Shown here piece by piece: positions 50,120-57,862 of a stretch of DNA of 60,051 nt. Location of the stretch: contig DATGLD010000040.1 of assembly GCA_035294305.1 (NCBI GenBank), positions 1 to 60,051 of the forward strand. Reading direction: 5' to 3'. The notes beneath the pieces are model-generated. The model did no database searches, was not told where the DNA came from, and saw only the letters and a list, made by a program, of their open reading frames with translations. Source of the DNA: DASRBN01 sp035294305. Lineage in GTDB: Bacteria; Chloroflexota; Ktedonobacteria; Ktedonobacterales; Ktedonobacteraceae. The first letter of the stretch is position 1. Each line of letters begins with the position of its first letter. The position numbers and the translations under genes are program-made.

Positions 50120-50809
50120 ATGAACTTAACTATAGATATTGCGCGACGCATCCTTGAAGCCAGCAAGCAGCGCGCCATAGAATTGCGCAGTCCTGTGAGC
50201 ATCGCCATCGTCGATGCCGGCGGCCATCTGGTGCTTTTTGAGCGGATGATGTCCCCCTATGGGTGGGCTACCGGAAATATCAGCATTGCCAAGGCCAGTA
50301 CCGCAGTGATGTTCAATCAGTCGACCGACGCCGTGGCCCAATGGGGTTCCGGCATCCCTGGCTTTGCCTCCAGCATGGCTAGCATGTCGCAGGGAAAATT
50401 CATCATGGCGGCAGGGGGGTGGCCTATTCGCCTCGGCGGAGCAACCATTGGCGGTATCGGTATAAGCGGCGGCAACGCACCCGGCCGTGATGATGATATC
50501 GCGCGTGCGGGTCTGGCGGCCCTGGAGGCCATGGCTCCTCCTGTTCCCGCCATGCAACCTATGCAGCAGTCGCAGTCGATAGGACAGGCTCAACCAAGGC
50601 CGCCTCTACAGCCAACGCCATCGTATCCGTCGATGCCGTCTCCTGCAAGCTCGCTCTACAACGCGCCCGTCAATCCCTCGCTGGCATCGCAAAATGTTCC
50701 AAATAGCACGCATCATCTCGATCTTGATCAGGATGGCTCTTATAGCTCCGAAGATCAGCAATTGCCGCCCGATCAGTATTATAATGAATCTCGTGGAGGC
50801 CAATCATGA
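50120..50809 (+). CDS. GlcG/HbpS-family protein with disordered tail
   Basis: Residues 1-140 form the HbpS/GlcG (DUF336) domain: LTIDIARRILEASKQRAIEL, VSIAIVDAGGHLVLFERM, SIAKASTAVMF and GGWPIRLGGATIGGIGISGG. Members bind haem or cobalamin, act as sensors beside two-component systems (HbpS of Streptomyces) or are part of glycolate and diol operons. The remaining 90 residues are low-complexity, rich in Pro, Gln and Ser. No signal peptide is seen, so it is probably cytosolic here. A strong AAGGAG lies upstream. Its TGA overlaps the ATG of the next gene. Confidence 0.82.
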   Translation: MNLTIDIARRILEASKQRAIELRSPVSIAIVDAGGHLVLFERMMSPYGWATGNISIAKASTAVMFNQSTDAVAQWGSGIPGFASSMASMSQGKFIMAAGGWPIRLGGATIGGIGISGGNAPGRDDDIARAGLAALEAMAPPVPAMQPMQQSQSIGQAQPRPPLQPTPSYPSMPSPASSLYNAPVNPSLASQNVPNSTHHLDLDQDGSYSSEDQQLPPDQYYNESRGGQS

Positions 50810-51654
50810 CACAAGCACCCACACCAGGGCCAGGAGGGAATGCAGCCGGAAAATCCAGTTCGGCCAGGCGCAGCCGCGCGAACCGCAATCGCCCGGTTCT
50901 CGTCACCTCAATGTCCGATGCACCCATCGAAGCGAAAGATGATAAAAAAGCGCAGGAACAGTTGACCTCGTCCGATGGCGATAGCGACACCGCCGCTGTG
51001 AACCAGGCAGTCGAGGAAACAAAGACCACCACTTCACTCCCTCGCCGCTTGCCGAAATTCTTTTCTACCGTCGGCAAGGCCGCAGAGAAGCCGGAAGTGG
51101 ACCCTGCCCAGGCTCGCCTTGCCCGTGCCACCGCCGGGAAGGCTCCGGTCGTGGCAAAAGAAAGCAAACAGCAGGCCACCAGCGCGCCTGTTAAAAGCGC
51201 CCCGGCCAGAACGGTGTCGTCTCGTAGCGTACCCGCTCGCCCGGCAGGAGCATTCAAGATGAAATACCTCTTTGGTATGCTCCTGTACCTGATTATCGCG
51301 GACCTCATTGGCACATTTGAGACCAATTACCTGACCGTGAATAAAATGAATTATACGCTATTCTCGATAGGATCATTTCCTGTTACTCTGTCGACAGTCC
51401 TTTTCCTGTTGACGTTGATAGTTGTCTTAATTGTGCTGGCGCGCTTTGACCTCATCCCTCGCAATCTGGCCGGGTTTGGTGGCCAGCAGCCAGCACAACG
51501 CAAAACCAGTCAGACAAAGAGCACTTCTGAACCTGGAAGTATCAGGAATCAGCCACCAGCAATGAAGCAGGGAGTGAAAGGCGTCGATGACGACCTCTAC
51601 CAGGAGTATCGCCAGCAGCAGCGCTACAACCAGCGCCGCGAACGGAAAAGGTAA
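50806..51654 (+). CDS. Two-helix membrane protein with long disordered basic tail
   Basis: I do not recognise this 282-residue protein. The first 150 residues are disordered and rich in Ala, Lys, Ser and Thr. They are followed by two membrane helices (MKYLFGMLLYLIIADLIGTF about 155-175, and TVLFLLTLIVVLIVLARFDL about 197-218) and a charged C-terminal tail with DDDLYQEYRQQQRYNQRRER. Both tails probably face the cytosol. It starts by overlap with the HbpS-like gene (GGAGG ahead) and is followed 18 bp later by the ANTAR regulator, so it may be the membrane partner of this signalling cluster. Confidence 0.7.
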   Translation: MTQAPTPGPGGNAAGKSSSARRSRANRNRPVLVTSMSDAPIEAKDDKKAQEQLTSSDGDSDTAAVNQAVEETKTTTSLPRRLPKFFSTVGKAAEKPEVDPAQARLARATAGKAPVVAKESKQQATSAPVKSAPARTVSSRSVPARPAGAFKMKYLFGMLLYLIIADLIGTFETNYLTVNKMNYTLFSIGSFPVTLSTVLFLLTLIVVLIVLARFDLIPRNLAGFGGQQPAQRKTSQTKSTSEPGSIRNQPPAMKQGVKGVDDDLYQEYRQQQRYNQRRERKR

Positions 51655-51672
51655 AGGTAAAGGAGAACTACT

Positions 51673-52245
51673 ATGCCTACACGTGTGATTATTGCTGATG
51701 ACGAAACTATTCAGCGCATGGATTTGAAAGATGTTTTGACCAAGCAGGGGTATCTGGTAGTCGGTGAAGCAGGCGACGGTATAAGCGCCGTCAACCTCGC
51801 GCGCGAGTTGCGCCCTGACCTGGTCATTATGGATATTCGTATGCCTGATATGGATGGCATCACGGCAGCAGAAACGCTCACGCAGGAAAAAATAGCCCCT
51901 GTCCTGCTGCTCACGGCTTTTGGCGATCAACTACTGGTCGAGCGGGCCAAAGAAGCAGGCGTGGTCAACTATATCGTCAAGCCCTTACGAGAAAGTGAAG
52001 TGACCCCCGCCATCGAAGTTGCCCTGGCGCGCTATGGAGAATTTCGCGCTCTTGAAGAAAAGACACGCACGCTTACCGAGCAGCTAGAGACGCGCAAGGT
52101 CGTCGAACGCGCCAAGGGGTTGTTGATGGAGAAGCAGGGCCTGAGCGAGCAAGAGGCATTCCGCAAGATACAGAAGGCCAGCATGAATAATCGCAAGTCC
52201 ATGCGCGAAGTTGCCGAGGCCATCCTGCTTACCAACGAGATGTAA
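51673..52245 (+). CDS. Response regulator with ANTAR RNA-binding domain
   Basis: The 190-residue protein has a receiver (residues 1-120; VIIADDETIQRMDLKD, phospho-acceptor Asp54 in VIMDIRMPDMD, Lys in IVKPLRESE), a coiled-coil linker, and an ANTAR domain (about 130-188; RKVVERAKGLLMEKQGLSEQ ... SMREVAEAIL). ANTAR proteins bind paired hexaloop hairpins in mRNA and prevent termination when phosphorylated. No histidine kinase is adjacent, so its partner is elsewhere. AAGGAG precedes the ATG. I did not find an obvious twin-hairpin target within the cluster. Confidence 0.93.
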   Translation: MPTRVIIADDETIQRMDLKDVLTKQGYLVVGEAGDGISAVNLARELRPDLVIMDIRMPDMDGITAAETLTQEKIAPVLLLTAFGDQLLVERAKEAGVVNYIVKPLRESEVTPAIEVALARYGEFRALEEKTRTLTEQLETRKVVERAKGLLMEKQGLSEQEAFRKIQKASMNNRKSMREVAEAILLTNEM

Positions 52246-52257
52246 GGACAGACAGCA

Positions 52258-53361
52258 ATGTCTTCTGCGACCACTGTAGAGAACATGGTCATTATCGTCG
52301 GTATTCGTTTTCGCCCCGCGGGTCGTATCTACTACTTCGACCCGCAGGGAGGCGCCTATACGACGGGCCAATATGTCATCGTCGAAACGGTACGCGGTGT
52401 AGAAGCTGGTAGGGTCGTTATTGCTTCCAAGAAGATCGCCGCAAGCGAACTGAGCGACCCCTTAAAGCCTGTTCTGCGCCTGGCTACCGAAGACGAGTTG
52501 CGCATGATGCTCTCTTTCAAAGGGAAAGAGAAGGACGCGCTGGTGCAGTGTGCCAGGCATGTCGCGCAGCACCAGTTGCCCATGAAATTAGTCGAGGCCG
52601 AATATACGTTCGATGGCAGCCGCCTGACATTCTATTTCACCGCCGATGAACGCGTCGATTTCCGCGCCCTCGTGCGCGACCTGGCTGCTACATTTCGCAC
52701 GCGCATCGAACTGCGTCAAATCGGCGCGCGCGACCAGGCCAAGCTGCAGGGTGGGGTAGGCCCATGTGGTAAAACCTTGTGTTGTAGCTCGTGGATCAGC
52801 GATTTTGGCGTTGTGTCTATCAAGATGGCCAAAGAGCAGGATTTACCGCTCAACCCCGCCAAAATCTCCGGCGTCTGTGGCCGCTTGCTGTGTTGCCTCT
52901 CATACGAAAACGAGAACTACATCCAGGCCAAACAGACCCTGCCACAGGTCGGCACCTTCCTCGATACTCCCAGTGGTAGAGGCAGGGTGGTTTCCATCAA
53001 TGTACCGAAAGAATCGGTTGAGGTGATGCTGGAAAGCGGAGCCATCATACAGGTTCCCGTACAACCTCAACAGGATATAAACGATATGACCGGCGGCTGT
53101 GCCTCTTGTAGCGTCAAAACTGGTCGTGGCTGTGGCTCCTGTGGGGCTAACAATGTGACGACGAAAGGCTCTACCGACTCATCCGCTTGTGGCTGTGGCA
53201 AGACCGGTGGCTGCACCTGTGGCTCGAATGCCGGTGGGGGCGAATCTGAGGGTGGGGTGCTTGCGCCGCCCGGTGGTGGTGGTGGATGTGGTGGATGCAG
53301 GGTGGGACAAATACGGACTTCTCAAACCTACGACGCACGAACCATCATTGGTCAACAATAA
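52258..53361 (+). CDS. ricT: RicT/YaaT (PSP1-domain) protein with Cys-rich C-terminal tail
   Basis: RicT is the large subunit of the RicA-F-T iron-sulfur complex that, in Bacillus, aids RNase Y-dependent mRNA maturation and the sporulation phosphorelay. The first 270 residues match: VGIRFRPAGRIYYFDP, GQYVIVETVRGVEAGRVV, FTADERVDFRALVRDLAATF, and the Cys pairs in GPCGKTLCCSSW and GVCGRLLCCLSYE. An unusual extension of about 85 residues follows, with repeated Cys-Gly motifs (CASCSVKTGRGCGSCGANN, CGCGKTGGCTCG, GGGCGGCRVG), a potential extra metal site. It begins 12 bp after the ANTAR gene. RicA and RicF are not nearby. Confidence 0.9.
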   Translation: MSSATTVENMVIIVGIRFRPAGRIYYFDPQGGAYTTGQYVIVETVRGVEAGRVVIASKKIAASELSDPLKPVLRLATEDELRMMLSFKGKEKDALVQCARHVAQHQLPMKLVEAEYTFDGSRLTFYFTADERVDFRALVRDLAATFRTRIELRQIGARDQAKLQGGVGPCGKTLCCSSWISDFGVVSIKMAKEQDLPLNPAKISGVCGRLLCCLSYENENYIQAKQTLPQVGTFLDTPSGRGRVVSINVPKESVEVMLESGAIIQVPVQPQQDINDMTGGCASCSVKTGRGCGSCGANNVTTKGSTDSSACGCGKTGGCTCGSNAGGGESEGGVLAPPGGGGGCGGCRVGQIRTSQTYDARTIIGQQ

Positions 53362-53382
53362 AAGAGAGAGGTGCAAATATTT

Positions 53383-54939
53383 ATGACATCGGATCAGGAT
53401 GATTCTAGTTCTACATGGCAAAATCCAGGGGGCGCCGGTGATGAAAATGACTGGGATACCGCATTTGGCTATGACACTGCTCCCCCTGCTCAGAATGTAC
53501 AGGCGCAGTTCGTCAATGCTGGTGTTGATTCGCAGGCAGAGGATGCCCATGCCGTCGACGAGGAACCGGATGCGGGCAAGGCTTCTTTCTTTACCTTCGA
53601 GTCATTGCGCAATTTTGGGCGCCTCTTCTCGCCCATTCTTATTCCTGTGCCGTTTGCCCTGCTCATCTTCCTCATCACCTATGTCGTCACGGGCAAGATG
53701 CAGTATTCTAACCTGCAGACCCTGCCACTGGCTCTTTTGTTGCTCGCTCTTGCCATCCTGCAGGGCACCATGCTTTACTACGTGGGCACCAATGACAGTC
53801 TCTGGTTCCTGTGCCTCTTTCTGGGCTACGCGCTCTTCCTGCTCGCCGGCACCTTTGCCCTTTTCGGCCTGCGCGGCGCTCTCATCCTTTTGATTATCTT
53901 ATTACTCATCGTGCTGTTCTACGCGCGTCGTGGCTTTCGCATCGTATCTACCGGCTATGTCGAGGTCGTTTATTCCTTCGGCAGATACAACCGCACGCTC
54001 GATTCCGGCCCTGCGTTCCTCTGGCCCTGGGAAAAGGTTGTCCAGCGCGTCAGCATCAAGGAGAAAGTCTGGTCCACTCCCTTACAGGTTGTCAAAATCT
54101 CCCGCGATCAGGATGTGCGTCTCATCGCCACCATCTCTTTTCAGGTCGTGCCCGAAGACGCTTATCTTACTCTGACCGTTGAGAATTGGGAGGAAAGCCT
54201 GCATACGCTCTTTATTGGCGCTCTTCAAGCCCTGGTTAGCCAGCTCTCCCCTACCGATTTCACCGCCTGGCCGCAGGCTCAAGGTCAGCCTTTGCGCTCG
54301 TCTCACCCTCATGCATCCCTCGACCCAACCCAGGATACGCGCTGGGATCGTATTAATCATGCCCTTGCCTCGCGGACCCAGGATCGGGTAGCCGGTTGGG
54401 GAATCCAGGTCAACTGGGTACATATCCAGGATATTACCCTCATTCCTCATTTAATGCCCGTCACAACGCCCCCTCCTGGTATGCAAGCACAACCAAAAAG
54501 GCCTGTATCTCCCACTAACCATGCCCCGGGCCCCGGAGACCAGTCTGCGCAACCGCCCGTCAGGGCGGGAGCTCCGGCCTCGCAAGACTCCTCTGCCGGC
54601 GACGATGAGACGACGGTCGTAATAGATAACAATGCTGTGCAACAACAGGAGGCTCCATCCCAACCCGTATCCAGCGCCGATCCTCCCACCGCCCTTTCCT
54701 CCAGACCTCTCAGCCTGGGTTCACTGAAGGAACTCTATGAAGCTGTGCGGCAGAGTCGTATTACTGACCCTAACACTATTCGCAGTATCGCCCGTCAGTT
54801 CGAGGTCGTCTCTCAAGACTCACAGCTCAGCCAGAGTGTCGATTTCGACGCTGGACGCGCCGCAAGAACTCTCTATCAACGCGCCAAAACCATTGAGGAC
54901 AATGCCCGGGCCGGTGTAGGCTCAAATGCCAAGCGCTGA
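53383..54939 (+). CDS. SPFH/band-7 domain membrane protein
   Basis: The protein has 518 residues. After an acidic tail (about 70 residues) come four hydrophobic segments between about 75 and 185 (VPFALLIFLITYVVTGK; LALLLLALAILQGTML; FLCLFLGYALFLLAGTF; GALILLIILLLIVLFYARRG). An SPFH domain follows (about 190-350): VEVVYSFGRYNRTLDSGPAF, QDVRLIATISFQVVPEDAYL, ENWEESLHTLFIGALQALV and WGIQVNWVHIQDI. The C-terminal 160 residues are Pro/Ala-rich with a terminal helix. SPFH proteins form membrane rings that cage proteases or mark microdomains. The ATG at 53383 was taken over the GTG at 53371. It closes the HbpS-ANTAR-RicT cluster, 21 bp after ricT. Confidence 0.82.
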   Translation: MTSDQDDSSSTWQNPGGAGDENDWDTAFGYDTAPPAQNVQAQFVNAGVDSQAEDAHAVDEEPDAGKASFFTFESLRNFGRLFSPILIPVPFALLIFLITYVVTGKMQYSNLQTLPLALLLLALAILQGTMLYYVGTNDSLWFLCLFLGYALFLLAGTFALFGLRGALILLIILLLIVLFYARRGFRIVSTGYVEVVYSFGRYNRTLDSGPAFLWPWEKVVQRVSIKEKVWSTPLQVVKISRDQDVRLIATISFQVVPEDAYLTLTVENWEESLHTLFIGALQALVSQLSPTDFTAWPQAQGQPLRSSHPHASLDPTQDTRWDRINHALASRTQDRVAGWGIQVNWVHIQDITLIPHLMPVTTPPPGMQAQPKRPVSPTNHAPGPGDQSAQPPVRAGAPASQDSSAGDDETTVVIDNNAVQQQEAPSQPVSSADPPTALSSRPLSLGSLKELYEAVRQSRITDPNTIRSIARQFEVVSQDSQLSQSVDFDAGRAARTLYQRAKTIEDNARAGVGSNAKR

Positions 54940-54999
54940 GGGAATACGGCAAATTACTCTGAGGATGGGGCCGGTGATGAATTTTCAGAAGTAAAATCG

Positions 55000-55078
55000 G
55001 TCGTGTCATTCTGAGGGAAGTGAGGGAAGCTGGATGCTCTCCCGCGCAACTTCCTCGCTTCCCTCAGAATGACACGAC
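55000..55078. repeat. Inverted pair of ATTCTGAG-type repeats, likely hairpin between convergent genes
   Basis: GTCGTGTCATTCTGAGGGAA (55000-55019, then G) is the exact complement of 55058-55078, giving 21 bp arms; inner GAGGGAAG/CTTCCTC can extend the stem. It lies between the SPFH gene and the convergent GTPase gene and may help end both transcripts, although no T tract follows. Confidence 0.85.
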
Positions 55079-55103
55079 TCACTGCTATTTACCGGTCAGC
55101 TAG

Positions 55104-56858
55104 CTATTCTATCGTATCGATGGTATTTCTCACTCCCAGCAGCGCATTATCCAGCCGTGTGATCAATTCCTGCATCGTCGTGGTTTTTTCTTGCTCGGCA
55201 CGCACGAAGCGCGTGTATGGCGCAATCGCGTCCTGCACGCGACCCGTCGCGTTATTCAATTCTTTGTGGAATTGTTCCTTCATAGCCTCGTGCAAGCGCG
55301 TGCGCAGCTCCTCCATCTTCTCATCGAAGTCCCGTTTTGCCCGCGTGCGGCGTGCCGGTATAATATAGAGGCCCAGGCTCAGCAGCACCAGGCCTGCCAG
55401 TATTCCTGTCACATCCGCCGCCGCTGTCCCAACCGCCGCAACCACAATCGCTCCTAATCCAATCCCGCCTGCGCCAGCGATAGCCGCCTGCGCCACCGAA
55501 TTGCGTAAATTCTGCGACAGCACCAGCGCCTCCGATTGGTGATCGTAGCTGTTCACAACCGTATGCGCCGTGCGCGCTACCGACTGCAACAATGTACGGC
55601 GGTTATAATCGAACTGCCTACCTATAGTTCCGACCATTTCGCTATCCCGCCGCGCGCTCACCTGACGTCGCCGGTCCAGGTACTCCATGATATCCTGCCA
55701 CAGCCGGTGTTCATGTTCTACCAACCAGTCGATCAACTGCTGCACGGCATCATCAATGCGCGTCGCGCTATCGCCGATCACCTCCCGCTCGAATTCATCC
55801 CGCAGCCGGCTGGCCTGAATCAGGTCGAAAATACGCCCCAGGCGTATCGTATCATCGAAGAAACGATCACCGCGCCCGCGCATCGTCAGCACAATATTTT
55901 CAATTTCGCTCAAGCGATGCGCGAAATTTTGCTCCATATCCTCGCGATATAAGCGCAACTGATCTTCAATGGCGCTCACCGTTCGCGCATCTTCCGCCAG
56001 CAGGCTCGCCCGCTGCTCCACTACACTCCGGGTTTCCGCCAACAGGCGTTGCATCACACCCAGAGGGCTGAGCAATTTCAGCCGCACCCGTTCCACCTCG
56101 TCCAACTTTTTGAAAAGGTAATGTTCCAGCGCGCTAAATCCGCTTTCTTCCCAGAGGCGTATTGCCTCGTGCCCAACCGCCGTGTGCGATTGCTGCGATC
56201 GCAATGCCGAGACCGGGAATATCTCAGGCTCGAAACCCAGCAGGCTCTTACAATGCTCGTGCACGAAATCGACCACCTCCGCCAATCCCTCCGGCGTGCG
56301 CAGCAGATCGATTTTATTCAGCACAATCACAACCTTTTTGCCCCATGTGCGAATGCGCTCCATAAAAGCCCGTTCGCTCTCGGTAAAGGGCCTGTCCACC
56401 GAGGTCACGAACAGGATCAGGTCGCTGCGGGGTATAAAATCTTCTGTCAATCGTTCGTGCTCGCGCAGCACAGCGTTTACTCCCGGCGTATCTACAATGG
56501 TGATATCGCGCAGAAATTCAGCCGGATAATGCAATTCCGGCATTGCTCCATCGCGTAATCGCCTTGCGTCTTGCTCGCCAAAACGCAGCATCGTCACCTG
56601 GTTCGTTGTCGGTATGACGCCTTCCTCCAGCACATCAGCATGCAACAGCGCATTGATACAGGCCGATTTCCCTGCGTTGAACTCGCCCACCACAACCAGC
56701 AGGAACAGTTCATCCAGTGCCGTAATCACCTCGCGCAGTGTTGTAGAATATGTCTCAGCCTCCTCGAATCCCACCAGGCAGGCCTGTAGCTCCTGCGCAA
56801 TTCTCCGCTCCTCCTGTAATACCTCACGCTGCCGTTGCTGTAAAACCGCTCCTATCAT
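55104..56858 (-). CDS. Bacterial dynamin-like GTPase
   Basis: This 584-residue protein has a GTPase domain (P-loop GEFNAGKSACINALL, switch I PTTNQVT, DTPGVNAV, NKIDLL), helical stalk regions, and a paddle-like hydrophobic section near 460-505 (AAIAGAGGIGLGAIVVAAVG ... TGILAGLVLLSLGLYIIPAR) that should enter or cross the membrane. A long coiled coil follows. Bacterial dynamin-like proteins remodel or protect membranes, take part in sporulation septa in actinobacteria, and seal damage. It is a lone gene, divergent from the NarL-type regulator. Confidence 0.9.
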   Translation of the reverse strand: MIGAVLQQRQREVLQEERRIAQELQACLVGFEEAETYSTTLREVITALDELFLLVVVGEFNAGKSACINALLHADVLEEGVIPTTNQVTMLRFGEQDARRLRDGAMPELHYPAEFLRDITIVDTPGVNAVLREHERLTEDFIPRSDLILFVTSVDRPFTESERAFMERIRTWGKKVVIVLNKIDLLRTPEGLAEVVDFVHEHCKSLLGFEPEIFPVSALRSQQSHTAVGHEAIRLWEESGFSALEHYLFKKLDEVERVRLKLLSPLGVMQRLLAETRSVVEQRASLLAEDARTVSAIEDQLRLYREDMEQNFAHRLSEIENIVLTMRGRGDRFFDDTIRLGRIFDLIQASRLRDEFEREVIGDSATRIDDAVQQLIDWLVEHEHRLWQDIMEYLDRRRQVSARRDSEMVGTIGRQFDYNRRTLLQSVARTAHTVVNSYDHQSEALVLSQNLRNSVAQAAIAGAGGIGLGAIVVAAVGTAAADVTGILAGLVLLSLGLYIIPARRTRAKRDFDEKMEELRTRLHEAMKEQFHKELNNATGRVQDAIAPYTRFVRAEQEKTTTMQELITRLDNALLGVRNTIDTIE

Positions 56859-57118
56859 CGTGTTATGTATCGCTTTCCTTTGGCCCCGTCAGATCGGGTG
56901 CCCTTAAATTTATGCTCTTATATATATATAATATATCACTTTCGGAATGAGACGTGCCGGGCCGGGTCTTCAAGACTCTTGCTTCCCTCGTGCCAAAAGG
57001 TGTACACTCACTATCGGCTCTTGCGGATAATGGGAGCGATTTCTTCAACTCCATCATCGGGTTCCTGCACCCTATCTGGATGAGCGAGGAGCCTGCAAGA
57101 ATATCTGGAGGACACGTC

Positions 57119-57799
57119 ATGAGCGAACAGACCATCTATATTCTACTGTGCGAAGACCAGACGCTGATGCGTGAGGGCTTGCATACCGTTCTCGAACTTG
57201 AGCCAGACCTTGAGGTCGTGGCCGAAGCCACCAATGGCGAAGAGGCTATTCAAAAGTACAACGAACTGCAAAAGCAGGGTCGTGCGCCCGACATCGTGCT
57301 CATGGATATCCAGATGCCCCGTAAAAACGGCGTCCAGGCGACCGCGGCCATCACCACCGCGCATCCTGATGCCAGAGTCATCATCCTTACTACCTTCGAC
57401 TATGAAGACTACGTCTTCGAAGCTATCAAAGCCGGTGCCGTGGGTTACTTGCTCAAGGATGTGCCGGCCGGTGAACTGACCGCTACCATCCGCAGGGTTT
57501 ATGCAGGGGAGCCTTTCATTCAGCCGAAGGTCGCCAGCAAATTGCTCGTCGAATATGGACGTAGGGGAGCGCGTTCCGTCCCGCCTTCATCGAGCGGTGT
57601 AGCCGAAGAGGAATTGAGCGTGCGCGAAATTGAGGTCCTCAAATTGCTCGCCGCCGGAGCCAGCAATCGGGAAATAGCCGAAAGGCTTGTGCTGGCCGAG
57701 GGCACCGTCAAGAATCACGTCTCCAATATATTGGGCAAGCTCCATGCCGAAAACCGCACGCAGGCGGCGAATCTCGCGCGTGAGCGGAAGATTATATGA
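57119..57799 (+). CDS. NarL/FixJ-family response regulator
   Basis: This 226-residue regulator has a receiver (residues 1-125; phospho-acceptor Asp63 in VLMDIQMPRKNG, Lys in YLLKDVPAGEL) and a LuxR-type helix-turn-helix (about 160-225; LSVREIEVLKLLAAGASNRE, VKNHVSNILGKLHAENRTQA). The receiver has a small insertion before Asp63 (QKQGRAP). No histidine kinase gene is adjacent. The ATG at 57119 has GGAGG 7 bases upstream and overrides an upstream frame from 56954. A bidirectional terminator follows. Confidence 0.93.
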   Translation: MSEQTIYILLCEDQTLMREGLHTVLELEPDLEVVAEATNGEEAIQKYNELQKQGRAPDIVLMDIQMPRKNGVQATAAITTAHPDARVIILTTFDYEDYVFEAIKAGAVGYLLKDVPAGELTATIRRVYAGEPFIQPKVASKLLVEYGRRGARSVPPSSSGVAEEELSVREIEVLKLLAAGASNREIAERLVLAEGTVKNHVSNILGKLHAENRTQAANLARERKII

Positions 57800-57804
57800 A
57801 ATAA

Positions 57805-57854
57805 CTGAAGAAAAGAAACGCGAGCCCGGCCGGACCCGCGTTTCTTTTCTTCAG
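57805..57854. terminator. Bidirectional terminator between regulator and S53 peptidase genes
   Basis: CTGAAGAAAAGAAACGCG (57805-57822) pairs perfectly with CGCGTTTCTTTTCTTCAG (57837-57854), with a 14-base GC-rich loop. A and T runs in the arms serve as U tracts for either strand. Confidence 0.9.
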
Positions 57855-57862
57855 GCGATCGA

